A stretch of DNA of 64,000 nt. It comes from Candidatus Uhrbacteria bacterium (GTDB taxonomy: Bacteria > Patescibacteriota > Patescibacteriia > 2-12-FULL-60-25). Where the stretch lies: assembly GCA_016222815.1 (NCBI GenBank), contig JACRQE010000004.1, positions 40,206-104,205 of the forward strand. Direction: 5' to 3'. Within the stretch, counting starts at the first letter, position 1, and every line of letters begins with the position of its first letter. The translations under genes were made by a program, and so were the position numbers. Positions 52,085 to 59,944 of this stretch are shown piece after piece. Under the pieces are notes generated by a model. The model saw only the letters and a list, made by a program, of their open reading frames with translations. It was not told the origin of the DNA and ran no database searches.

Positions 52085-54664
52085 ATGGTGAATCTAGCGC
52101 TTTATTCAACCGATCTCCAGCCGCTCGTGCGGACCGTCCTGCGGCCTCTGGGCGCAGCTGAAACCTCCGCGATTGCACGCGCCCTGGCCGAGTACCGATC
52201 TTCCCGCTGGCCCAAGCCCTGCGGTTTGTCCGCTCCGCTCGCAGTCATCCGCCGCCACCTGACGCGCTTCAAGCGCATCTTCGGCAAGTTCGGCCGCACC
52301 GAATTCCTGTGCGTCGCCCTGCCGGCCGCGATTTCCGCGTATGCCGAGGAACCGGAATTCCTGGACCAGGCTCTGGCCAACATCCTGTTCGCGGCTGAGG
52401 ACGTGAAAATCCGCGACATCTCCGACTTCTTCAGCCTGGCAGTGCCGAAAGGCATCCGTATCTACAGATTCGACATCTTCGAACTGCGGGACATGCGAGT
52501 ATCTGATTTCGTCGGAATCATGGACTCTCCTATCCAGCCAACCGAACGGAAAATCCAAACCACGCTAGACACGGCGCCCGCCGATATCGGTGACATTTTG
52601 GCCAGAGGAGATTGGATCAAGACGCTCGAACCGGATATCCGTGAAGCGATCATCGGGCTTATCGGCGAAGGTCAAAATCCCCGCTCGCTATTCGAAAGAT
52701 ACGCCGCTGAACGCGATCTCGAAGAATGCATGAACCAGGTCCTCCTGCCCCACGCATTCCGCTCCAAACTCCAGGTCGAGGCTGACCCCGATGAGGCGGC
52801 CGGGCTTCTCGATGACTTATGCCTGGCCTACGGCAAAGTCCAAGCCTTCCGCGAAGCCAGCCGAAAACGCGCTTCCGTCATCGGTGAGCTCATCTCCGAT
52901 AACGCTCTTGCGGATACGGAACGCCACATCCTCGATTACCTGCGCACGCCCTCAAAGGCGTATTCGGAGATCTTCCGGATGCGCATTCGGCAGTCGTTGA
53001 AACGGCTGTGCCGCAGGATCGATACGGAGATGGCGGCGATGCGCGAGACCCGACTCGGCCGTGTAATCCGTAAACCCGGTTTCCTCGGCGTCGTCACCTC
53101 GGGCGAAATCAGCCTGACCAAACGCGAAGACAACAGCCTGCCGTACCTCATCCCAAGCGACCTGGAAAACAGCAACGAGCTGCGGGTGAAGATCGACGGG
53201 CCGACTGCGCGCGTATACGACCACCGCGGTCGCCCCCTGTTGCGCCGGCGTGACACCTTATCTTCCGGAACCCGCGTTCTGCCCACCGTAATCCAGCGCA
53301 AAGGCGAACTCCGCGGCATGATCCGCGCCCGCACCGACCAAGACGGCAATCTGGTCCTCGATGCTTCGCGGCACGGCCCTGCCACGCGATCAATCGATAT
53401 GCAGGGAGTCGGCCTGCCGCCGAAACGCGAACTGGTCCTGCGTCTCTCCGGAAACACTGCGCAGATCCTCGCTCTGCCTAACCGCGTCGAGATCGAACGC
53501 GAACGCCTGCGTCTCGTCATGCGCTCCAGTCGCCATAAGCGGTTACGGACAGACGACATCGTCGTTTTCAAGCCCGAGAACTGCAACATCCACCTGGAAT
53601 CCAAGGGTCACTGCGTCCGCGACATTGGGTTCAAGGAAATGGCTCAGCGGCTGGCCCAAATCATGGATGTGTTGACCGCGACCTACCCCGGCCGTCGGTT
53701 GGACGAAATCCTTTCCGAGACCCTCGAGATCCGCGTCGAACCGGGTGACGGCCGCAAGCTGGCAGGCTCGGATCTGAACGCCAACACCATACTGCATCTG
53801 GAAGCCGTTGATCCGGCGGTGCTGGCTGCCGCATTGGTGCATGAAGATGCCCATTGCCTGGCCAGTAAGACGCTTTTCTCCGACGAGGAGTATGTCGCCG
53901 AGACCCACCGTGACCAGCGCCCCTACTTCGGCATGAAGACGGTGTTGGAGACGGTGCAGGAAGGCATCACCGAAATCTTCGCCCGATTGGTGGAGCTGCG
54001 TTTCTGCCTGGATGCTATCCGGAACGGCTCAGCCCGTTTGCGGATTCTCAGAAAAAACATCAACCAGGCATTCAAGCTCATCGCCTCCGATGTCGGGCAC
54101 TTCAGCTCCAGGGATCTGCTCTCGCCCAAGGGCAAAGGGTTGCTCCGCGACTTCCAAGCCGAAGCTGATGACCTGAATAAGGATTGGCTTAAACTGCAGA
54201 ACAGCCGGAATCTGTACCGGGAACGGCCCGATCCCGAACCGCTGCCCTACAGGATCCTGTCTTGGAAATCGGAAGAAGCTCAGTCGCTGTACCTGGAACA
54301 ATTTGCCGAAGGCCCATGCCACCAAGCGCTCAAACGCTTCGGGCTGCTGCCCGGCCAGACCCCGCGCAGTTTGCCCGGCTGGGAATTGCCGGCTTTGCCA
54401 CCGGCCGCCGTGTCGCTCGTCAGCCGCGATTCGTTCAAGGATCAGCCGTCGCCTGCCGCAACGGATCAATCCCCGAAGGCACGGACCGACGGAGCTGATG
54501 ATGACGATGAAGAAGAAACGGACGTCGAGTACGATGCCTGCACTGATTCAGAGGGCGATCCCGACATCATCAGCAGCAAACTGCCCGACGACGCCAGAAA
54601 GAGGTACGACGAGTACCTCGACGCCTGGCATCGCAAGATGCTTGAACTCAAACGCAACACCTGA
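52085..54664 (+). CDS. Large protein of unknown family with an HExxH metal-binding motif
   Basis: 859 aa from ATG 52085, chosen over the TTG at 52052 because AAGAAAGG precedes it at suitable spacing. No signal peptide or membrane helix, so probably cytoplasmic. The first ~300 residues are helical and Arg-rich. A beta-rich middle (~340-510) contains DHRGRPLLRRRDTLSSG. At 586-590 is HEDAH in AAALVHEDAHCLASKT, followed by candidate third ligands Glu626/Glu630 in TVQEGITEIFARL; this spacing suits a gluzincin-type zinc peptidase. The C-terminus is very acidic (DDDDEEETDVEYDACTDSEGDPD). Own promoter and terminator make it monocistronic. I do not recognise the family; peptidase activity is inference. 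Confidence 0.85.
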   Translation: MVNLALYSTDLQPLVRTVLRPLGAAETSAIARALAEYRSSRWPKPCGLSAPLAVIRRHLTRFKRIFGKFGRTEFLCVALPAAISAYAEEPEFLDQALANILFAAEDVKIRDISDFFSLAVPKGIRIYRFDIFELRDMRVSDFVGIMDSPIQPTERKIQTTLDTAPADIGDILARGDWIKTLEPDIREAIIGLIGEGQNPRSLFERYAAERDLEECMNQVLLPHAFRSKLQVEADPDEAAGLLDDLCLAYGKVQAFREASRKRASVIGELISDNALADTERHILDYLRTPSKAYSEIFRMRIRQSLKRLCRRIDTEMAAMRETRLGRVIRKPGFLGVVTSGEISLTKREDNSLPYLIPSDLENSNELRVKIDGPTARVYDHRGRPLLRRRDTLSSGTRVLPTVIQRKGELRGMIRARTDQDGNLVLDASRHGPATRSIDMQGVGLPPKRELVLRLSGNTAQILALPNRVEIERERLRLVMRSSRHKRLRTDDIVVFKPENCNIHLESKGHCVRDIGFKEMAQRLAQIMDVLTATYPGRRLDEILSETLEIRVEPGDGRKLAGSDLNANTILHLEAVDPAVLAAALVHEDAHCLASKTLFSDEEYVAETHRDQRPYFGMKTVLETVQEGITEIFARLVELRFCLDAIRNGSARLRILRKNINQAFKLIASDVGHFSSRDLLSPKGKGLLRDFQAEADDLNKDWLKLQNSRNLYRERPDPEPLPYRILSWKSEEAQSLYLEQFAEGPCHQALKRFGLLPGQTPRSLPGWELPALPPAAVSLVSRDSFKDQPSPAATDQSPKARTDGADDDDEEETDVEYDACTDSEGDPDIISSKLPDDARKRYDEYLDAWHRKMLELKRNT

Positions 54665-54667
54665 CCA

Positions 54668-54716
54668 AGCGCCCTGAACACCACCCTCCTCTGGTGGCCC
54701 TCGGGGCGCTTTTTTC
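54668..54716 (+). terminator. Terminator after the 859-aa gene
   Basis: Outer stem AAGCGCCC / GGGGCGCTT with an inner CCACC/GGTGG arm, followed by TTTTT. Confidence 0.85.
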
Positions 54717-54815
54717 GATCCCAATCACCCACCTTGCCAAAATAGGCAAATCCTGCTAATATGCGGTCATTAGCCCTGGGAAGGGGCTTTTTAAGACGAC
54801 GAACAAATAATCAAG

Positions 54816-54867
54816 TATAATGACGTCGTCCCGTGCGTAGGCCCGTCCGACGGGTCGGAGCCACGGG
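54816..54867 (+). promoter_or_regulatory. secE promoter -10 box and leader hairpin
   Basis: A consensus TATAAT (54816-54821) without a clear -35 precedes a GC-rich nested hairpin at 54830-54867 (outer CCCGTG/CACGGG, inner CCCGT-CCG-ACGGG). The hairpin lies in the 5' leader of secE-nusG-rplK and could regulate it. Confidence 0.5.
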
Positions 54868-54885
54868 AACCATCCACTAACCGCT

Positions 54886-55254
54886 ATGAACTTCATCGAG
54901 AAGACCGTCGAATATTTCCGTTCCGCCAAGTCCGAAATGTTCAAGGTATCCTGGCCTTCGCGCCGCGACACCGTGCGTTATAGCGCGCTCATCATCGGTT
55001 TGAGCGTCGTCGTCGCCTTGGCCTTCGCGACGCTGGACTACGGCTTTACTTGGGTCTTCGACAACGCCGTGCTCAAACTCCATCAGACCACGAGCCAGCA
55101 AAACACCACCAACCCGGTTGATCTGCAGACACAGGAAATCCCGATCGCTCCCGTGACCCCAGGCGCCGATACGGCCCCGAGCGCCGCCGAACAACCTGCT
55201 GTCCCGAACCTCGACCTCAACAACGCAAAGCCGATCGAAACCCCAAAAAAATAA
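54886..55254 (+). CDS. secE: Preprotein translocase subunit SecE
   Basis: Essential clamp subunit of the SecYEG channel. Typical short SecE with one transmembrane helix: FIEKTVEYFRSAKSEMFKVSWPSRRDTVRYSALIIGLSVVVALAFATLDYGF (conserved E-x-KVxWPSR motif before the helix). The 122-aa length exceeds the ~60-65 aa minimum because of a Pro/Ala/Thr-rich outer tail of ~50 residues. It is 9 nt upstream of nusG, the classic secE-nusG order. Confidence 0.95.
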   Translation: MNFIEKTVEYFRSAKSEMFKVSWPSRRDTVRYSALIIGLSVVVALAFATLDYGFTWVFDNAVLKLHQTTSQQNTTNPVDLQTQEIPIAPVTPGADTAPSAAEQPAVPNLDLNNAKPIETPKK

Positions 55255-55263
55255 AAATAAGCT

Positions 55264-55812
55264 ATGCCAAAACAAACCCTTCAACTCGGCCGCCGCTGGT
55301 ATGCCATCCATACCTATTCCGGCTATGAGGAAGCTGTCGCCGACAACCTCAAACGCCGCGTCGCGACCATGAGCATGGACGACAAGATCTTCAACGTACT
55401 TGTCCCGACCGAAAAGAAGATCAAGATCAAGAACGGCAAGCGCAAGCTGGTCGAAGAGAAGATATATCCCGGCTACGTCCTGGTCGAGATGGTCGTCACC
55501 GACGACTCCTGGTACGTTGTCCGCAACACTCCGAGCGTCACCGGCTTCATCGGCACCGGCACCACCCCTTCCCCCATCGACGACGCCAAGATCCAGGACA
55601 TCCTGAAGCGCATGAACACCGAAGAAGAGACGACTTTCTCCATCGATCTGCAGGAAGGCATGCCGGTCAAGATCGGCGACGGCCCGTTCAAAGGCTTCGA
55701 AGGTAAAGTCATCGAAGTCGACGGCGCCCGCGGCAAGGTCAAAGTCCTGGTCTCCATGTTCGGCCGCGAGACCCCGCTCGAGCTTGACTTCACCCAGGTC
55801 AAGAAGGTATAA
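55264..55812 (+). CDS. nusG: Transcription termination/antitermination protein NusG
   Basis: RNA polymerase elongation factor. The 182-aa protein has the NGN domain (RRWYAIHTYSGYEEAVADNLKRR, KIYPGYVLVEMVVTDDSWYVVRNTPSVTGFIG) and the C-terminal KOW domain (GMPVKIGDGPFKGFEGKVIEVDGARGKVKVLVSMFGRETPLELDF). Full length, no insertions. It follows secE by 9 nt; rplK begins 81 nt downstream without a terminator. Confidence 0.98.
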   Translation: MPKQTLQLGRRWYAIHTYSGYEEAVADNLKRRVATMSMDDKIFNVLVPTEKKIKIKNGKRKLVEEKIYPGYVLVEMVVTDDSWYVVRNTPSVTGFIGTGTTPSPIDDAKIQDILKRMNTEEETTFSIDLQEGMPVKIGDGPFKGFEGKVIEVDGARGKVKVLVSMFGRETPLELDFTQVKKV

Positions 55813-55893
55813 ACTCCGCGATCTTCGCTGGGGTTCCCGGTACGACGCGCTTCTCGCCGGACCGGAATGCTCTAACGAATCCCAACCAAATTT

Positions 55894-56316
55894 ATGGCTA
55901 AGAAAGTAAAGACCCTCATCAAACTGCAGATCATGGGCGGCGCCGCCAACCCGGCCCCTCCGGTCGGTACGGCCCTCGGCCCCCAAGGCTTGAACATCGC
56001 CGAATTCTGCAAACGGTTCAACGATGCCACGGCCCAGCGCCGCGGCGAAGTCGTCCCATGCGTCATCACGGTCTACGAAGACCGCACCTACGATTTCATC
56101 CTCAAGACCCCGCCGGTCGCGGAACTGCTCAAGAAAGCCGCCGGCATCACCAAGGGCTCGGCCAAACCCCTGACCGACAAGGTCGGCAAGGTGACCAAAG
56201 CTCAGGTCCGCGAAATCGCGGAAAAGAAAATGCCTGACCTGAACTGCCACACCGTGGAAGCCGCCATGCGCCAAGTCGAAGGCACAGCCAAGAACATGGG
56301 GCTAACGGTCGTCTAA
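55894..56316 (+). CDS. rplK: 50S ribosomal protein L11
   Basis: Forms the GTPase-associated stalk base with 23S rRNA. 140 aa, typical length, with [39 protein letters not shown] and the C-terminal [19 protein letters not shown]. Third gene of secE-nusG-rplK. Unlike in most bacteria, rplA does not follow: a terminator ends the operon and rplA is 2.8 kb away at 59159. Confidence 0.98.
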   Translation: MAKKVKTLIKLQIMGGAANPAPPVGTALGPQGLNIAEFCKRFNDATAQRRGEVVPCVITVYEDRTYDFILKTPPVAELLKKAAGITKGSAKPLTDKVGKVTKAQVREIAEKKMPDLNCHTVEAAMRQVEGTAKNMGLTVV

Positions 56317-56330
56317 AACAAACGGAATGA

Positions 56331-56365
56331 AAAAGGACCTCTCCGGATAATCGGGGAGGTCTTTT
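56331..56365 (+). terminator. Terminator of the secE-nusG-rplK operon
   Basis: GGACCTCTCCG-(6)-CGGGGAGGTC stem followed by TTTTGTTTT, 14 nt after the rplK stop. Confidence 0.9.
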
Positions 56366-56446
56366 GTTTTATTTTCCGAAGTACGGGGTACGCGATACGA
56401 TCCCCCGTTTCCCGATTTCCCCTGCCGGTGCTAGACTTTGGATACT

Positions 56447-57127
56447 ATGACTGACGTCCAAACCCCCCAATCACCCAATGCGCCACCCGCCACCGGGCAG
56501 GCACCTACGCCGCAGACTTCCACCCCCTCGGGCAGTACTGCCCTGAAAAAGGTAATCATGGCCGTCGTCGCCCTAATCCTCGTCGGAGCCGTAGTTGCCG
56601 CCTTTTACTATTTGCCGCAGCACTTCACGAACCGCCAGCCAACGCCAACCCCGACCGTCCAAACCGAGCAACCCGCGGAGCAGCCGCCGACCGTGGTCAC
56701 TAGTCCGGAAGCCACTTCCACCCCATCCGAAGTCGCGACCTCGACCACAGCCACGACAACCGCCCCGCTCACCGCCACCACCACCCTACCGGAACCTGAA
56801 GGCGTGACGTTCCAGACCGAAATTTCTTTCGGCCAAGAAGTCCAGATGTTCGTAGGCGATATCGTCACGGTCCATGATACCGCGCGCTCCTACCGCATCA
56901 AAGCCGCAGAATTCACCGATTCCCGCTGTCCGCCTGACGTCCAATGTTTCTGGGCCGGCGAACGCGGCGTCAGGCTCGAAGTCACGGATCTCCTGAAAGA
57001 CAAAACAGAAGACATGAAGCTCGGCATGACCACGGCCAAGACTCTGGAGGTAATGGGCCTGCGCGGCACGCTCATCGAGATCGAAGACGGCAAAGGCGGC
57101 CCGTATGCGACCATCAAATTCGAATAA
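56447..57127 (+). CDS. Single-pass membrane protein with conserved Cys-containing outer domain
   Basis: 226 aa from ATG 56447 (MTDVQTPQSPNAPP); a TTG 9 nt earlier is less likely. A Pro/Thr-rich cytoplasmic head, one transmembrane helix (~33-57; VIMAVVALILVGAVVAAFYYL), a Pro/Thr-rich linker, and a ~100-residue outer beta domain (VTFQTEISFGQEVQMFVGDIVTVHD) with DSRCPPDVQCFWAGERGVRLEV. The last motif, SRCPxxVxCxWAGE, recurs in a family of small secreted or lipoprotein domains of unknown function; the two Cys probably form a disulfide. Its 3' end overlaps the alkyltransferase gene by 23 nt. Confidence 0.78.
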   Translation: MTDVQTPQSPNAPPATGQAPTPQTSTPSGSTALKKVIMAVVALILVGAVVAAFYYLPQHFTNRQPTPTPTVQTEQPAEQPPTVVTSPEATSTPSEVATSTTATTTAPLTATTTLPEPEGVTFQTEISFGQEVQMFVGDIVTVHDTARSYRIKAAEFTDSRCPPDVQCFWAGERGVRLEVTDLLKDKTEDMKLGMTTAKTLEVMGLRGTLIEIEDGKGGPYATIKFE

Positions 57128-57377
57128 ACCGGATTTCACAAACCGCGTCTTTGGCATTGTCCGCCGCATCCCCAATGGCAAAACCCTGACCTACAAACAA
57201 GTCGCCGCACTTGCCGGCAGACCGCGTGCTTTTCGCGCCGTGGGAAACATCCTGAACAAAAACTACGACCCGAAGATTCCATGCCACCGCGTCATCCGCT
57301 CCGACGGGAAACCAGGAGGCTATAATCGTGGTGCAAACAAAAAAATTGAAATCCTAAAACAAGAAAGTTCGATTTGA
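57105..57377 (+). CDS. O6-alkylguanine-DNA alkyltransferase-like, minimal catalytic domain
   Basis: 90 aa containing only the C-terminal DNA-binding/catalytic domain of MGMT/Ogt proteins: VFGIVRRIPNGKTLTYKQVAALAGRPRAFRAVGNILNKN with the helix-turn-helix and arginine finger, then IPCHRVIRSDGKPGGYNRG with acceptor Cys60. Because Cys is present (not Trp), it may repair alkylated DNA; single-domain ATL proteins with Trp are the other subgroup. The missing N-terminal domain is a common trait of short homologues. Start codon lies inside the upstream gene, suggesting coupled translation. Confidence 0.9.
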   Translation: MRPSNSNKPDFTNRVFGIVRRIPNGKTLTYKQVAALAGRPRAFRAVGNILNKNYDPKIPCHRVIRSDGKPGGYNRGANKKIEILKQESSI

Positions 57378-57513
57378 AATGACACCGGGGGTCTGGGGGG
57401 CCGCGTGGCGTGGATGCAGAATCACTAAAGCCTGCGACACCGAGAGCGCATAGCGGACCCCCAGGACCTTTGGTTACTTTCAGTCATGAAAGTGACCCGC
57501 CGGAGGCACTCCC
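57378..57513. other. Non-coding gap with imperfect long inverted repeat
   Basis: TCTGGGGGGCCGC (about 57391-57405) is nearly complementary to GCGGACCCCCAGG (about 57452-57465), giving an imperfect stem with a ~50-nt loop. Followed by a second small inverted pair around TTTCAGTCATGAAAGTGAC. It may terminate the preceding transcript; no gene is seen. Confidence 0.35.
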
Positions 57514-57541
57514 TTGTCTTTTTATAAACATCCTGTAAAGT
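57514..57541 (+). promoter_or_regulatory. Promoter of pyrF-pyrE
   Basis: TTGTCT (57514-57519), 16-bp spacer, TAAAGT (57536-57541), about 36 nt before the pyrF ATG. A Shine-Dalgarno GGAGAG precedes the start. Confidence 0.5.
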
Positions 57542-57576
57542 CCGGCCAGGCCTTTTGACATAGGAGAGTACCCGTC

Positions 57577-58344
57577 ATGACAGAACCAACTCAAACAGCC
57601 CGTGATTGCATCATCGTTGCCCTCGACGTCAACAATCCGCAACAAGCGCTCGAAATCGCCCAAAGCCTCGACGGCCATGTCGGCGCCTTCAAGCTCGGCC
57701 TGGAGTTCATGACATCCGTGCTGGCCACCCTGGCCACGTCGGACGCCCACAGTCTCAACGCCAAGTGGAACGCGCTGGCCAAGCTGTTCGAACTGCTCAA
57801 CGGCCGGATCATGTGGGACGGCAAGTTCAACGACATCCCCAACACCATGGCCGGCGCGGTCCGCGGTTTCGGGCCTGTACATCCCAGGTTCTTCACGGTC
57901 CACGCGTCAGCCGGCATCCCCGGTATGCTGGAGGCCGCCAAATTCCGCGGCTCGTCCAAGATGCTGGCCGTGACAGTCCTCACCAGCTTCGCCGAAGACG
58001 AAGCTTTCCTGACCTTCGGCGCACCGAGCAAGGCCAAGGTCCTGCAGTTCGCGCGAAACGCCGCCTTGGCTGGTGCCGACGGCATCGTCTGTTCGCCGCA
58101 GGAACTTGCCATCCTGGCCAAACAGCCGGAACTGACCAAGCTCATCAAGGTCATACCGGGAATCAGGCCGGCTGGTTCCGAAACCGCTGACCAGAAACGT
58201 GTCATGACGCCCGGCGAAGCCATGAAACTCATGGCTGACTACCTGGTCATCGGACGCCCCATCACCGGCGCTTCAGATCCGGTATCGGCCGCCAAGGCCA
58301 TTGCCGACGAGATCGCCCAGGCGCTCCAGGAGACGGGACGATGA
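57577..58344 (+). CDS. pyrF: Orotidine 5'-phosphate decarboxylase
   Basis: Converts OMP to UMP, the last step of de novo pyrimidine synthesis. The 255-aa TIM barrel has CIIVALDVNNPQQAL at strand 1, the substrate Lys in AFKLGLEFM, the catalytic D-x-K-x2-D array in MWDGKFNDIPNT and the phosphate-binding VIPGIRPAGS / DYLVIGRPITGASDP. Start at ATG 57577 has a good ribosome-binding site (GGAGAG). It overlaps pyrE by 4 nt (ATGA), so the final two enzymes of UMP synthesis are coupled. No earlier pathway genes (pyrB, C, D, carAB) are in the window. Confidence 0.96.
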   Translation: MTEPTQTARDCIIVALDVNNPQQALEIAQSLDGHVGAFKLGLEFMTSVLATLATSDAHSLNAKWNALAKLFELLNGRIMWDGKFNDIPNTMAGAVRGFGPVHPRFFTVHASAGIPGMLEAAKFRGSSKMLAVTVLTSFAEDEAFLTFGAPSKAKVLQFARNAALAGADGIVCSPQELAILAKQPELTKLIKVIPGIRPAGSETADQKRVMTPGEAMKLMADYLVIGRPITGASDPVSAAKAIADEIAQALQETGR

Positions 58345-59009
58345 ATCCGGTCGAAGCACAGCTTGCGCTCTCGCTTCTCGATGCCGGCGCCATCAAGTTC
58401 GGCGAATTCCGGCTCAAGCTCCACGAGAAGAATCCGGATGCGCCGCTCTCCCCCATCTACCTGAATCTGCGCACGTCCGACAACCCCAAGCCCGGACCGC
58501 TCACGCCCGAGATCGTGGACACTGTCGGACAGTGCATGTACTGGCTTACGGGCATGTACTCTGCGCCGGATGGCACGGATGAACCGTACGATTTCGCCGC
58601 CGGTGTGCCGAATGCCGGTGACCCGTTCGCCGCACGGTTCGCGCACTACAAAGGCCTTTCGGTACTCAAGCTCAAGAAAACCGAAAACGCAGAAGGCCGT
58701 GCCGTTACCGGAATCCACTCTGGTCCTTACAAACCGGGCGGCAATGTCGCCCTCATCGATGATCTGATCACCCAAGCCGACAGCAAGCTCGAGGCTATCA
58801 AGGTCCTCGAAAGCCAAGGCTTGCGGGTCAAAGATGTCATCGTGCTGGTGGATCGTGAGCAGGGCGGCAAAGAGCAGCTTGCCAAGTTCGGCTACATCCT
58901 GCACTCGGTCTTCACCCTGCGCCAGCTCCTCGACCTTTACGTCGAAGAAGGCAGGCTCGAAGCCTCCAAACGCGACGAGGTCCAGGCCTACCTGGCCGCC
59001 AACTCCTGA
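58341..59009 (+). CDS. pyrE: Orotate phosphoribosyltransferase
   Basis: Joins orotate and PRPP to give OMP, the substrate of PyrF encoded just upstream. The 222-aa protein has the PRPP-binding signature VALIDDLITQADSKLEAIKVLE (usual VDDVITTGxS), preceded by FAAGVPNAGDPFAARFAHYKGL, and RxxxK-type loop residues before it. Typical length ~210. The signature has Gln-Ala-Asp instead of Thr-Gly-Gly, a mild departure. A dispersed palindromic repeat follows the stop by 3 nt. Confidence 0.9.
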   Translation: MNPVEAQLALSLLDAGAIKFGEFRLKLHEKNPDAPLSPIYLNLRTSDNPKPGPLTPEIVDTVGQCMYWLTGMYSAPDGTDEPYDFAAGVPNAGDPFAARFAHYKGLSVLKLKKTENAEGRAVTGIHSGPYKPGGNVALIDDLITQADSKLEAIKVLESQGLRVKDVIVLVDREQGGKEQLAKFGYILHSVFTLRQLLDLYVEEGRLEASKRDEVQAYLAANS

Positions 59010-59012
59010 AAC

Positions 59013-59039
59013 CAGGGGCGAGGCTTGCCTCGCCCCTAC
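59013..59039. repeat. Dispersed palindromic repeat after pyrE
   Basis: CAGGGGCGAGGCTTGCCTCGCCCCTAC-type palindrome immediately after the pyrE stop. Same family as the copies at 6107, 36399, 38920 and 50898. It may double as a terminator, though there is no T run. Confidence 0.75.
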
Positions 59040-59060
59040 ATGTCCACCGCCCCGAGTCCC

Positions 59061-59089
59061 TTGACTCCGGGGCGGTTTTCATTTAGAAT
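59061..59089 (+). promoter_or_regulatory. Promoter of rplA
   Basis: TTGACT (59061-59066), 17-bp spacer, TAGAAT (59084-59089). Confidence 0.7.
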
Positions 59090-59115
59090 GGCGGCACTAA
59101 ATAAACCTAACGTGG

Positions 59116-59142
59116 GACCCCGCAGTTCGCGAACGACGGGGG
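59116..59142 (+). promoter_or_regulatory. Hairpin in the rplA leader
   Basis: CCCCG-CA-GTTCGCGAAC-GA-CGGGG: a 5-bp outer stem around a perfect 10-nt palindrome, in the ~60-nt leader. L1 represses its own mRNA in many bacteria by binding a leader mimic of its rRNA site; this hairpin is the obvious candidate but the L1-binding consensus was not verified. Confidence 0.45.
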
Positions 59143-59158
59143 CTCGAACCACTAAGTT

Positions 59159-59848
59159 ATGCCACACAGCAAGCGCTATACCGAGCTCAAGAAGCTCGTA
59201 GACCCCAAGAAAGCCTACTCGCCGTCAGAAGCCATCGAATTGGCCAAAAAGACTTCGACCACCAAGTTCGAAGCTTCGCTCGAAGTCCATATCCGCCTGG
59301 GCATCGACCTCAAGAAGAGCGACCAACAGCTCCGCGCCACCATCGTCCTGCCGCACTCCACGGGCAAGACCAAGAAGGTCGCCGCCTTCGTCCCGGCCGA
59401 CAAAGAAAAGGACGCTAAGGAAGCCGGTGCCGAAATCGTAGGCGCCGAAGACCTGATCGAAGAGATCGCCAAGACCGGCAAAGTCGACTTCGACGTGGCC
59501 GTGGCTACGCCCGACATGATGCCTAAGCTGGCTAAGGTCGCCAAAATCCTGGGCCCCAAGGGCATCATGCCTAACCCCAAGACCGAGACCGTAGGCACCA
59601 ACGTCAAGAAGATGGTCGAAGAACTCAAACGCGGCAAGGTCACGCTCAAGAACGATGCCACCGGCAATGTGCACCAGGCCATCGGCAAGACCTCGCTCGA
59701 CAGCAAATCCCTGCAGGAGAACTTCTCCGCCATCCTCTCGGCCATCAAGAAGAACAAACCGGCCAGCGCCAAGGGCACCTACCTCAAGACCGTGGTTCTG
59801 ACCACGACCATGGGTCCTGGCATCAACGTCGACACCTCAAGCTTATAA
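59159..59848 (+). CDS. rplA: 50S ribosomal protein L1
   Basis: Binds 23S rRNA at the mobile L1 stalk. The 229-aa product is full length with KKLVDPKKAYSPSEAIELAKKTSTTKFEASLEVHIRLGID, VDFDVAVATPDMMPKLAKVAKILGPKGIMPNPKTETVGTNV and the C-terminal STMGPGIN-like TTMGPGINVD. It has its own promoter and terminator, separated from rplK by four other genes, unlike the usual rplK-rplA pair. Confidence 0.98.
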   Translation: MPHSKRYTELKKLVDPKKAYSPSEAIELAKKTSTTKFEASLEVHIRLGIDLKKSDQQLRATIVLPHSTGKTKKVAAFVPADKEKDAKEAGAEIVGAEDLIEEIAKTGKVDFDVAVATPDMMPKLAKVAKILGPKGIMPNPKTETVGTNVKKMVEELKRGKVTLKNDATGNVHQAIGKTSLDSKSLQENFSAILSAIKKNKPASAKGTYLKTVVLTTTMGPGINVDTSSL

Positions 59849-59859
59849 GAAGCAGCCAG

Positions 59860-59886
59860 AAAAACCGGAGACCAACTCCGGTTTTT
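59860..59886 (+). terminator. Terminator of rplA
   Basis: AAAAACCGGAG-ACCAA-CTCCGGTTTTT stem, followed by CTTTT, 11 nt after the stop. Confidence 0.9.
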
Positions 59887-59907
59887 CTTTTACCCTGATT
59901 CCTCGCC

Positions 59908-59936
59908 TTGCCACGTCGTTGCTGAACCGATAACGT
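59908..59936 (+). promoter_or_regulatory. Promoter of the NMP kinase-like gene, leaderless type
   Basis: TTGCCA (59908-59913), 17-bp spacer, TAACGT (59931-59936), 8 nt before the ATG at 59945. Confidence 0.55.
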
Positions 59937-59944
59937 TCTTCGAT

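Noticed and set aside
54877..56274. 465-codon minus-strand frame across secE-nusG-rplK
   Set aside because: It spans three conserved genes and their gaps in antisense and has no motif.
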